Source: Odontesthes bonariensis (Eukaryota > Chordata > Actinopteri > Atheriniformes > Atherinopsidae). From it: 64,000 nt of DNA. Under the pieces are notes generated by a model. That model was not told the origin of the DNA. It saw nothing but the letters and a program-made list of their open reading frames with translations, and made no database searches. Both the position numbers and the translations under genes were made by a program. Positions 24,056-32,748 of the stretch are shown piece by piece; within the stretch, counting starts at the first letter, position 1; the number at the start of each line of letters is the position of its first letter. The stretch lies in assembly GCF_027942865.1 (NCBI RefSeq), contig NC_134527.1, positions 8,286,976 through 8,350,975 on the forward strand, read 5' to 3'.

Positions 24056-24134
24056 CAGGTACCACCACCAATACAGACTGCTGTCCCAAATGCTGAACTG
24101 CAGGGTATCCCCTCACATTGAGACCAGCGTCTGA
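19285..24134 (+). CDS. rassf6: Ras association domain family member 6 (complete, 10 coding exons, 349 aa)
   Basis: RASSF6 is a non-enzymatic scaffold that binds Ras-type GTPases through its RA domain and MST kinases through its C-terminal SARAH helix, linking Hippo and apoptosis signalling. Coding exons: 19285-19343, 20137-20215, 20426-20586, 20731-20834, 22186-22385, 22540-22641, 22895-22946, 23024-23142, 23688-23785, 24059-24134. They sum to 1050 bp in one open frame. The conserved N-terminal block (about 22-75) includes [19 protein letters not shown] and [21 protein letters not shown] middle segment with [18 protein letters not shown] is the mark that separates RASSF6 from RASSF2 and RASSF4. 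The RA domain (about 188-285) runs from [19 protein letters not shown] to IFLMD, and the SARAH helix occupies about 291-338. The usual family length is 340-370. The gene lies head-to-head with musk and tail-to-tail with the cystatin genes. Confidence 0.95.
20137..20215 (+). CDS. rassf6: rassf6 exon 2
   Basis: Acceptor ATTTTAG, donor GTATGA. It encodes [18 protein letters not shown], the family's conserved LLxTYNxF block; phase 2 in, phase 0 out. Confidence 0.93.
20426..20586 (+). CDS. rassf6: rassf6 exon 3
   Basis: Acceptor TAACAG, donor GTTTAT (weak beyond the GT). It encodes [19 protein letters not shown], which is conserved in RASSF2/4/6, then a Ser/Pro-rich linker. Leaves in phase 2. Confidence 0.93.
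20731..20834 (+). CDS. rassf6: rassf6 exon 4 (RASSF6-specific MSRWGE block)
   Basis: The acceptor is a CAGCAGCAG run, so use of the first or second AG changes the protein by one serine without shifting frame. It encodes [20 protein letters not shown]; the donor is GTTGAT, phase 1 out. Confidence 0.9.
20980..21880 (-). mobile_element. Decayed Tc1/mariner-type transposon in a rassf6 intron
   Basis: Read on the minus strand, this region gives fragments of a DDE-type transposase: a stretch around 21250-21438 with [20 protein letters not shown] and [20 protein letters not shown], then near 21160-21210 a [10 protein letters not shown] piece corresponding to the QxDNAxxH catalytic motif, then a C-terminal tail near 21005-21110. 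Stops and frameshifts are frequent. Ends were not found, so the limits are approximate. Confidence 0.7.
22186..22385 (+). CDS. rassf6: rassf6 exon 5 (basic linker and start of RA domain)
   Basis: Acceptor CCTAAG, donor GTAAGT. It encodes a linker with [17 protein letters not shown], then [14 protein letters not shown], where the RA domain begins. Phase 1 in, phase 0 out. Confidence 0.93.
22540..22641 (+). CDS. rassf6: rassf6 exon 6 (RA domain)
   Basis: Acceptor TTCTGCAG, donor GTGAAT; 34 codons in phase 0. It encodes [20 protein letters not shown] and EQLLNKFK, a typical RA-domain segment. Confidence 0.95.
22895..22946 (+). CDS. rassf6: rassf6 exon 7 (RA domain)
   Basis: Acceptor CTCCTGCAG, donor GTAGAA. 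It encodes [17 protein letters not shown], the conserved IENxxxEFAL RA motif. It is separated from the next exon by an intron of only 77 bp. Confidence 0.95.
23024..23142 (+). CDS. rassf6: rassf6 exon 8 (end of RA domain)
   Basis: Acceptor TTTCTCTAG, donor GTGAGT. It encodes [20 protein letters not shown] and [17 protein letters not shown], the end of RA and the entry into the SARAH helix. Confidence 0.95.
23688..23785 (+). CDS. rassf6: rassf6 exon 9 (SARAH domain)
   Basis: Acceptor TTCCCTCAG, donor GTTAGT. It encodes [20 protein letters not shown] and [12 protein letters not shown], the amphipathic SARAH helix that pairs with MST1/2. Confidence 0.94.
24029..24055. repeat. (TG)n microsatellite at the last rassf6 splice acceptor
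   Basis: About 13 TG units end four bases before the AG of the exon 10 acceptor, where a polypyrimidine tract would normally be. Confidence 0.95.
24059..24134 (+). CDS. rassf6: rassf6 exon 10 (C terminus and stop)
   Basis: The acceptor is TGTGTCAG, reached through a TG repeat instead of a pyrimidine tract. It encodes [20 protein letters not shown] then ETSV and TGA at 24132-24134. The ending resembles the TETTV end of mammalian RASSF6, which supports the frame. Confidence 0.93.
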
Positions 24135-27100
24135 CAACCGCCGAACTGAGTTACTGACGCGCCTGCTTTATGGGGAGAAAAAAAAAGGGTGTGTCAGTGG
24201 AACTCTGGATGTTTTCTTTTTTTCACATCTTTAACCTTCCAAAGAAGATTAAATATTTAGGTTCTGATACATGAAAGACAAGACTTTGGAAACACCACGT
24301 GACACCGTTATTATCAAGAGATAAAATACACGATGCTCTTTCGAGTCCTGCAAAAGGAGTCAGGTATAGGCTACGTTTTTTTCCTCTTTTTTTTTTTCTG
24401 GAAGTACCTTTTCCTACAGAATACAGATCGATGTAAGATGTTGTTGCCAGCATGTTTGATTTATTTAGCTTGTGAATTAAAGGGGACCAGCATGACAACT
24501 CTCTTTTTTGTGATCTTTGGGGTTGAGGTGAACTGTGTTCCACAGGATTAGTTAAATGAATGATTATCATAAATTAACTACATCACCATCTTGTATAGTG
24601 GGAGTTAAAACCCTAAAATGTAACAGGAAGTCATCATTTAAAAAGTAAAAACACAACTAAGTTTTTTTTTTTATCATTAATATATGATTTGTTATGATTG
24701 ATTTAATGTTTGACTAATGTATTGATGATTACTTGTCATTTTTCTGTTGGTATGTTACTGTACATAGCTGACTGCCATGAGGGCCACAGTGGAAATAAGT
24801 GTGAAATGTGATGAAATATACAGAAGCTTAACTTATGTGAAAGTGTTACCTTAGTGAGTGCAACTGGAAGTCCTCAGTACTCATTGCTTCAGTGATTTTT
24901 ATACTGTAAGTTGTAAAATTAAAGTAACGTTCATACATGAAAATGCATCATCTTGCTGGTATAACTGATGAGGAAAGAGTTTCTGAAATAGTTTCTGCAC
25001 GAACAATGACTTTGACAACGATTGTCTAGCTGCAGTAACAGCCGTTTTATTCTCTTTTGGGTTTTTTTCTTACCCAAAATTCCTATTCAAAGCAGTGCAC
25101 AACATTTTCGTGAGCTAATATGTTTTAGAGGTCAATGTCTAAAAAAGTGAAAGTTTTTTTTTTTTTTTTTAAATGGAACCAGTAACATGCTGTCACACAA
25201 ATGCACTGAGGTGAAAACTGTACGGTCGTGGTGTGAACAATCAAACATTCCAAATATATGCGTGTTATGTAACCATCAGGATAACAATTTTACTTCTTGT
25301 GCCTCCTTAGCGCTTACCGCAGATACTAAATACAACTCAAGTTGTGGGAAAGAAAACGCCTAAGACCATGAATAAGACTTTTGTGTGTCTTATTGACTTT
25401 TTTGTAAGTTTGGGTTTGAGAGGGGAAACTGCTTACTAAGTGGAAACACCAGCATGCTGATAGAAAAATAATAATGTAGTGTAGAGTGTTTAGTTGCAAA
25501 TATCAAATATTTTACAACTGCTTTCCCAGGCGGCTTCATATGAACAAGCAGTGAGTCTGATTTTCCTCTGCCCTAACGAATGGCTGAATGAGAATAAATA
25601 GCATCTGCCTATATAATTGTGGACAGGAGTTTTCATGTGAATTCTTCCAAGATGACCAAAGCAACAAAATGGAAAGAAAGTGTTTCTGAAAAGGTCCAGG
25701 TTTTCCATACTTTGCATGTGACTTGTGAAAGCTTTGAACCTAAACAAGTCATTTACCTACTTGTTATGTTACAGCTTCAGACTGCCACAGTCTGCTGGTG
25801 TAGTACATCAATTAAACAACCTATATTCTGTGAGACTTCCGTTTCTCATCACAAATTCTGAAACATTTTGCCATCTGATGAAAGCAAGAAAAACATGTTG
25901 ATGAGAGCAGCTTTATTGGGAATTTGACAGCATCGATATACAATTGCTCTTTCATAAAGATGCAATGAGATGGATGTGTTTTAAAAGTCTGGTTTACTGA
26001 CTCTCCAACTAGACAGAAACACATTGAAAAATTGTATTTTCAGCTGATTCCACCCACTGCTACGCTATGCTAATACAAATTGTTAAGGCTATAAGGCTGT
26101 GAAGGACTATTATGTTATAGCCTTACAACCATGGCGTACGCTCTTCATGCAATCCAGTCTTGTGCGGATCGCAAACATCGTGCACTCACCATGAAGCCAT
26201 TAACGTATGAAAAGGTATACAATATATATGCTGTATATATTATTAGTGCTTACAGCCAAACTTTTAGCATCTACAGATCAAGTTGCCATAGTGAATGCTC
26301 CTTGCTGAACTGCACAGCCCCCTCATTGCTGCCTCAAGCTATAATTGTGAATGGTCTTTTAAGCATCTGAAAGAAAATTAAGACAGTTATCCCACTGCAA
26401 AGATTAATGAGTGTTAATGATAATGTGCAGTCAGATTAATATCAAAACCCACAGAAATGCATTTACTGGATATAACAAGTAGGAATCTTTACCTGCTGCC
26501 AGTTGTACGAAAGGGTAAATGGAATGTATCTGCATATGTTGAAATATCTTAAACTTAATATACTTTTGGATCTATGTGAACATACTTTATCTCCAGGATG
26601 TTTTCCACAGGTGTCATCTTTCTTACTAGTTGTCAAGAGAAACAGTGGTCTGGGATGAGAGGCGGATGTTGCAATAAACACATGCACAAGGAAGGAAAAA
26701 CTGAGTTCTGCAGACCTGACTCTGATCTTGAATGTAAGAAAATATCTTGAATGGTAAAGTACCTTCCGCAGACTCGGTTTCTCCGTTTTAATTTGGAGAT
26801 ACCAAGTTTTCTTATCTCAAGCGCATCATTAAACAAAAACATCAAAAAAAAGAAGGACATCGAGATATCCAATGAAACTATAAGACACAAACAACAGATA
26901 ACCTCCACATTTCTTCTTCTTCTCTTCTCTTTTCTAAATCAAATCAGGGAAATCAGTTAAATCAGGAGCAAAATGTTAACACTGTATGCCAAGAATGCAA
27001 GGAGGTCAGTCGAGGCTGTAAAACTCTGAACCCTACTAAACCTCCGTCAACAGTGGGGTGCACTCGTGACTCTGCAGTCTATTATTCCTTTTCATTGTGT

Positions 27101-27871
27101 TGAACCACACATTGAAGTGGCAAAACAGTCGCTGGGAAAGAGAGAGAAGGAAAAAAGGATAAAATGATTATATTAGTAACAAACAGGAATTTGTTTCTTA
27201 AATCTACGAGGAGATTTGTGTTATTTGGCCTCATGCGCAGCACGATAGGCGAAGTTAACACTCAAGAGACATAACTGGAAAAGTAAACTAGTGCCAAACA
27301 TTGATAATCAGTTTGTAGTCATTTGTGATCCTGCTAAGTTTCATGTTGATCTGATGATGGACAATAACACTCCTGATACAGACACCTGTCACCTTTTTAA
27401 AAACAGGTTGTGTTCATTCACATGTGGGAGAGCAGTGTGTCATGATCTATGAGGTGCATGTTTCATCAATAAACCAGATCCCAATACACTTTTACAACCA
27501 TCACTTTTACTTAGTCAGTAATGTTACTGTAAAAAAATATTTTTTTTTTTAGGTAAATAAAAGAGGTGAAGAGGAGGAGGCAAAATAAAAGCAAGTTGGG
27601 AAAAGCCCAGTCTTTGCTCAAACGTGTTGCTTTTGAATTAAACAGGGTCACCACACTGACGTTAGAGGAGAGGAACTAAAAGTGAAGTATCAATACCATC
27701 ATCATGATTAAGCCATTAATGAGGTAATACCAATGATTAGTATTGATACTGTTAATAACGGGATCAATCTCCCACCCAATTAGCTGTCCTTAACCAGAGC
27801 TCCTGGTTAGGTGCAGATTTATGTTGCATCACATTAGCTTCTGTTCTTGCTTCTGTGAAAGAAGAAGATGT
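24135..27871. other. rassf6 3' untranslated region and intergenic DNA
   Basis: An ATTAAA at about 24918-24923 is a possible rassf6 polyadenylation signal. Beyond it I see no exon with a family pattern. The DNA is AT-rich with short homopolymers, and the small open frames look random. rassf6 and the cystatin genes converge on this stretch. Confidence 0.5.
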
Positions 27872-28030
27872 TCATCTATCAGTAGAAAAGTAGCATGGTG
27901 ATCCTGTTAGTCCCCAATTACAACAGGCAACACTCGGAACTCTGTCCTGTTTGCACAAATTGACAAAGATTTTACATGGATGAGGGAAATGCCACAGCCA
28001 TGGGTCTAAAGAAAGGTGGCATTGCTTTTT
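27872..28030 (-). CDS. Cystatin B putative last exon
   Basis: Acceptor AGAACAG above 28030, phase 0, and in phase with the previous exon. It starts KKQCHLSLDPWLWHFPHPC, which fits the final cystatin hairpin (C-x-L, PW, C). About 34 more codons follow before TGA at 27872, which cystatins lack. No polyadenylation signal was seen nearby. Confidence 0.35.
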   Translation of the reverse strand, partial: KKQCHLSLDPWLWHFPHPCKIFVNLCKQDRVPSVACCNWGLTGSPCYFSTDR

Positions 28031-30834
28031 CTGTTCTTTGGGGGAAGACTTGTGCTTTAATTTCCTTGTGCCACCCAAAAGTGGTACCATGTGGCACTGA
28101 ATGAAGATCATTACTTCCAGCCACTATAAGTTCTAACATTATTTGAACAATACCTGTGGAGCATAAGCAGTTATCAATGACTCGAGCCATTATGCATGTA
28201 AAGTAATGGTGGGTGCCATTTTCTATTGCACAATACGGGAAATCACGAAATATGTGACAGAAAATGTGGATTTTGAAAAAGTGAACTTAAAATATTTTTT
28301 TTTCTTAACATATTATGGACGAAGTGAGTTTCTGGTACTGTTTGTCATATCAGAATGGATTTTTTTTCCTGTTTATACTATGATACTGCTTCTACATAGT
28401 AGACAACATTACGATGGACATCTGAGATGTTCAGATTTGCCCTTCAGGTGGTCTAAGTGCAGCAACTTGCTTTATGTATGTTTATGTATCTGTATCTAAA
28501 ATCTATATTTAAAGCCGGCGCTATAATTCTGTCCACATTTTGTTGTTAAAATTCAAAATCAGAGTTTTTGGAAAGTGTTGCAATTTGAATGTAACTTTAT
28601 AGACAGTTATAAGCAGGCAAACAGAATAGATGTACCATTTTCTCCAGATCGCAGCTGATCAGGTCATTGTTTTCATTCTTGAGACAATTGGTTTTTCCCA
28701 GGACTGCTGTAATATCGTAGATGAGGTGCTTTTGACATCGAGTGCGAAATGGGGAGTGACTTTCTATCATCATGGCATATACAGATAAACTCTTGGCATC
28801 GATAACTGAGACCAGTTTGAATATCTTTCTGGCCCTGGATATAGTGTTGTACATCTTCACAGCGTACTGAGCTGCCTTCATAACATTTGACACCATCTCC
28901 CCCTCAAGATTGCCACCTGTGAAGAAAAGAAAGAAAACATGGACTCAAAAATGTATGCCAATGTCCATTTGGTGGGATAGCTGTCATAAGCTTGCACGCC
29001 TTGCAGGCATTGTGCATAATTAAAGAACACAGCCTGAATCACTGGAATGTACACATGAAGAAGACACATGAGACACAGGAAACCAGGAAACCTGCCCAGC
29101 CTCACCTAAGACTCAGAAACCATAGCAAAACAACACAGCCAAGTATGATCGTGACAGCAGCTCAACAATAACACAAATGCTAAACCTAACATTTCACTAA
29201 GATATAAGTGCAATAATACCTTTCCTCCATTTATGAGTGGAATTGCCCTGTATGAGATAATACAGTGGTGTCATATAAGGAAAGAAAACAGTAGTGTAAA
29301 ATGACTAAGGAAACCCTTGTAAATTCAGTTCACATTTTTTATCATCTCCATTACAGTTTAAGTCCTGCTGGTAATGAATGACCATGTTGAATTTTTTTTT
29401 ATTTTTTCCATTTTACAGTCCCAGAAACCAACCTCTGTTCTGCCAATTTAAACAGTACGTCAGCAATGATGAATCCATCTGACTCGTGTTTCAGCCCCAG
29501 AGGTGAGTCAGAGCAACCAACCAAACTGCAGTAAACAGTCTGTTTGCAGACCATTCAACACACAAATTCTCCTGTAGACATACAGGCACACTTTGTCAGA
29601 GCAAAATATCAATGTCCCAATGTGTTCTTATGTTTAAAAGTATACGAGGTTGAATGGGTTTGCTACTCACAGTAGGCTCATTATGTAAGTTTTGTTGCTT
29701 GACTTTTTTGCTTAAGTTTGTTATTTGCAGTTTGTAGATAGGATTATTAAATGATAAATAAAAGCTACCTTTCCTTTTTTTTAAAGAGTTGTCTAATTGT
29801 CAGACTGTTTTTGTAACTTTAAGTTCATCATTTTTAACTCTTTCTATGGTGTAATGCTCCACAATAAAGTGCCACGCAGACATGTTTTATCGTGCTTAAA
29901 TTATAGATACCAAGGCCAATTTGCAGTATTTCTACTTTAATTAGTTTGCATGCATTGTGTTTAACTGGTTTCCAAATTGTTATTCCTAATAATTTTTAAT
30001 AATAAGAAGAAACCTGCCCTTTTCTTATCACACGACCAGTTTGATTTCAGTTTTATCTTACATGAGGTGTGCTCACCCCACATTCAGGCTCTTGTAAAAA
30101 AAAATATACATATATATTTTTTTTTTTTTCAGTGAAATGATAACATATTATGGAAAAAAAAAATATATATATATATAAGGTATCGGTTTGATTACATAGA
30201 TTTCCTGGATCGCATTTTGAATTGTTCTTGGGCAAGACACTGAACAACAAGTTGCCTCCAATGCATCCATCGACGTCACTGTGTGAATGTGTGAGATAGA
30301 GATAGAGTGCAACATAGACCTGTTGTATGAGGATGTGTGTCAATGGATGCGAGTGGCTTGTGCTGTAAAATCGCTTTGGGTGGTCAACTAGACAAGAGAA
30401 GGGCTATATAAGTACAGTCCATTTATTATTTCTCTCTCTGGAGCATCACTCCACATATCTATACAATACTGTGGTTGATTTTTTTTCTTTCCTTCTACAT
30501 ATCACTACTTACCGCTTCCACTGACTTCCTCCACAAGCTGATCTCCCACACACAGCTGGACAAGTGACAGACATATCAGCGCTGACAACAGGCGAGACAT
30601 CTCAACTTGAGCTCTTCTGATCTCCAGAAAGGACGTCAGAAAGGTCAAAGTCTTCACTTGTGAGGGACAACCTGCCAGTCACCAAACTGATGTGTCCAGG
30701 ATAATAATGACAGATGTAAACCAAAGAGAGAGAAACTGAAAACACTTGGAATACATTAGAGGCAAAAAGTGCAAAACTGAGGCATACAGAGCTACATGAA
30801 ATGAAGGAAAGAAAAGAAGGTACAGATATTTACC
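27872..30834 (-). CDS. Cystatin-like gene B, divergent tandem paralogue (possibly degenerate)
   Basis: Type-2 cystatins are small secreted inhibitors of papain-like proteases. Exons on the minus strand: 5' untranslated exon ending 30834 (inferred), coding exons 30513-30600 and 28636-28916, and a tentative last exon 27872-28030. The signal peptide [20 protein letters not shown] is nearly the same as in gene A. The second exon has GGNLEGEM, KLVSVIDAK and LGKTNCLKNENNDLISC, matching cystatin strands. Between them is an insertion of about 15 residues where the QxVxG inhibitory loop should be. The tentative last exon has QCHLSLDPWLW, with the cystatin C-x-F/L and PW pattern, but its frame runs to an unusually long tail. 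It could be expressed but non-inhibitory, or a decaying copy. Confidence 0.65.
28636..28916 (-). CDS. Cystatin B coding exon 2 (fused equivalent of exons 2 and 3 of gene A)
   Basis: Acceptor TTCACAG above 28916, donor GTACAT below 28636. The 281-bp exon is open throughout and spans what is two exons plus a 99-bp intron in gene A. It encodes the cystatin helix AAQYAVKMYN and the LGKTNC strand. The extra segment between DAK and KHLIYDI starts at the old donor position (AGTTTATCTG). Confidence 0.65.
29340..29610. repeat. Intron-1 block of cystatin B, duplicated in gene A
   Basis: Shares GTTTAAGTCCTG / GTTTAAGCCCTG, AGCAATGATGAATCCATCTG / AGCGATGAATTCATCTG, CACACAAATTCT and CACTTTGTCAGAGCAAA in the same order with 34104-34382. 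Confidence 0.8.
30190..30423 (+). mobile_element. Dispersed fish repeat (SINE- or MITE-like) in cystatin B intron 1
   Basis: Contains TTCTTGGGCAAGACACTGAA, a GTGTGAATGTGTGAGA segment, and ends with GGGCTATATAAGTACAGTCC then ATTTATT. This pattern is typical of a dispersed teleost repeat. The corresponding intron of gene A lacks it, so it probably inserted after the duplication. Family assignment is not firm. Confidence 0.6.
30513..30600 (-). CDS. Cystatin B coding exon 1 (signal peptide)
   Basis: ATG at 30600, donor GTAAGT below 30513, phase 1. It encodes a 19-residue signal peptide followed by QLVEEVSGS. Exon length (88 bp) and phase are identical to gene A. Confidence 0.8.
30616..30834 (-). 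other. 5' untranslated intron of cystatin B (inferred)
   Basis: Donor GTAAAT just below 30834 and acceptor ending ATCAG just above 30616. Both positions correspond to those in gene A, and the region shares AGAAAGGTCAAA and CTTCACTTG with it. Confidence 0.4.
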
Positions 30835-30983
30835 TTTTTGCAATCAAAAGTATAAAGTCCCTCCTTGTGAATTTTTAAGCAATAGTTAGCAAAAGTGAGA
30901 CAAGCAATGATGTTAGGAAGAGAAAGACGGGGGGTTATAAGTTAAAGTGTCTGAAGCCTGCGCACTTTAACTGGAATGTTTTC

Positions 30984-31013
30984 CCCCTCCTACTGCCTGG
31001 CAGTGACGTCTTG
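30984..31013 (-). promoter_or_regulatory. Conserved promoter block of cystatin B
   Basis: ACTGCCTGGCAGTGACGTC about 400 bases upstream of the ATG is matched by ACTGTCAGGCAGTGATGTC about 420 bases upstream of the gene A ATG. The core TGACGTC/TGATGTCA resembles a bZIP (CRE/AP-1-type) site. Function is inferred from conservation between the copies only. Confidence 0.4.
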
Positions 31014-32514
31014 GAAGTCTGAGTGTACCGTAAATGCAGATGAATATGCATTTGTCTTGTGTTTTTGCAAATATGTGTTTTTGTGTGTGTTCTGTTGTTC
31101 CTGTCCTTTAAGTCTTTTCATGGTTTCTTTTGGTTCTATGTTCTTAGTTTGCTTACTTCATCCAGGCCTGTTTTTGATCAGGTCTTTACTTTTTGCATCC
31201 TCATTTTCCCTGTTTGATTCTCAGCTCCATTTCCACACTTGTCTTTTATCCAATCAATCACAGCTGCAAACTATCGGTTCCCAGATAGTTTCTCTTTGCA
31301 TATATCGCATTGTATTCCGGCTCAGCTGCACTTCTAGTTATAGTTCTTAATAAATCAAGTTTTGTTTTCCTTCAACCTTCTGCCCTACCTGTGTCTACAT
31401 TCGGGTCCTTCTCATCAACTCCATCATGTCCATTCACATTGAAAATGTTCATTTTGTAATAATAAGAAGCCTCTCCAAACTATTTATGTCCAACCAAATT
31501 AATTGTGATCATGCAGACAAGTCAGAGAGGTATCTCTTATTTGCAAAATGGCAGCCTGTGTAGAGGGGGATTCTACAACCTGCCTATTGGGGCACTTGGA
31601 ATCTAAACTCTTTTCTTTGGGTTCCCAGTCCCAGTCCCAGGACCAGGGTTGTATGCTCCATTGTTTGTTATGCCAAAGGAGATTCCTGAAGATGCACTGA
31701 GGCTTCTTTTCTTACCATTTTGAGAATTTAACCAGCTCTTGTAATGGCTGCTCCTTAGATACTTCACACTCCCTTTAGACACTTACCACACCTACCTTTC
31801 TAAGCAAAAAAGACCATTTGACTGAACCCACAGTATGGCCACCGTTAGGTTTTTTTTAGCATACTCCACATTTCTAATCAACCCACAGAGAAGCGAACCC
31901 TGCTTACTGTCCGGCCCATGGCCAGAAACGTGGCATTGTAGACACCTGCAAACATAATATATTTAACTAAATGCAAAAATTCTGCACTATTTGGTCAGTT
32001 ATTTACCTTATTGTATTTCTGATGGCTTTCTTGGACCTTAAAGGCTAAACTTGACAGTGTGTTTGGAACTGATAGTGTTCATACCAAAAACATCCAAACC
32101 CATCTTTTCATGCCTTGTTCAACAAGCGGGGAGAGATTGTGGTTTGGATGTTGAAATTTTCTGTGCTGGTTTCAATCAGAGACTGGAACAAAGTGTTTGT
32201 CTGGGTAGGTTTGGTCTATCATTACAGCCGACACGGTGTAGCACCTGCAAATCAAAACTGACATGAAGCTGTTAAACAGAAAATGGGGTCAAAAATCCTA
32301 TTTCCTTTTTTTCATCCATGAATATATTAAAATCATAATATGCTGGTTTTTTTTTTTTTTTTTTAAAGAAACATGTACAATATAATAAGATTAAGTGAAT
32401 AAATGCATCATAAAATATAATTAGAATGAACAAAAACTGTATAAAAGCCACAAACACCAATTCATCTCAACATCAAACAAGACAAAAGTCTCTTCTGTGT
32501 AAACTTTTCCAAAA

Positions 32515-32520
32515 TTTATT
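32515..32520 (-). terminator. Polyadenylation signal AATAAA of cystatin A
   Basis: TTTATT on the plus strand, read AATAAA on the minus strand, about 135 bases after the stop codon of gene A. Confidence 0.6.
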
Positions 32521-32652
32521 TGTTTGATTTGTCCATTTTTCTTCATCCCTCATCCAACATTTACAGTGAAATCAGTTTCTCAATTCTACTTTTTTTTTTG
32601 TTAAAGTAAATAAGGTTGTGAAAGCTATAAAAATGTGGAGCCTACAAAATGG

Positions 32653-32748
32653 TTATACTTTCTTCGCCATCTTCCTGCACTTGTGACTCTGCAGCTCATG
32701 TTTGTTGTTGCGAGGGTCGAAAGTCACTTCAAAGTGGCACTTCAGCTG
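32653..32748 (-). CDS. Cystatin A exon 4 and stop
   Basis: Acceptor CTTCCACAG above 32748; a second CAG three bases on is also usable without frame change. It encodes [30 protein letters not shown] and TAA. The C-x-F-x-V strand and last cysteine fit cystatin. Confidence 0.88.
   Translation of the reverse strand, partial: QLKCHFEVTFDPRNNKHELQSHKCRKMAKKV

Noticed and set aside
27972-28190. 72-codon minus-strand frame MARVIDNCLCS... near cystatin B
   Set aside because: It overlaps the putative last exon in another frame and has no cystatin pattern.
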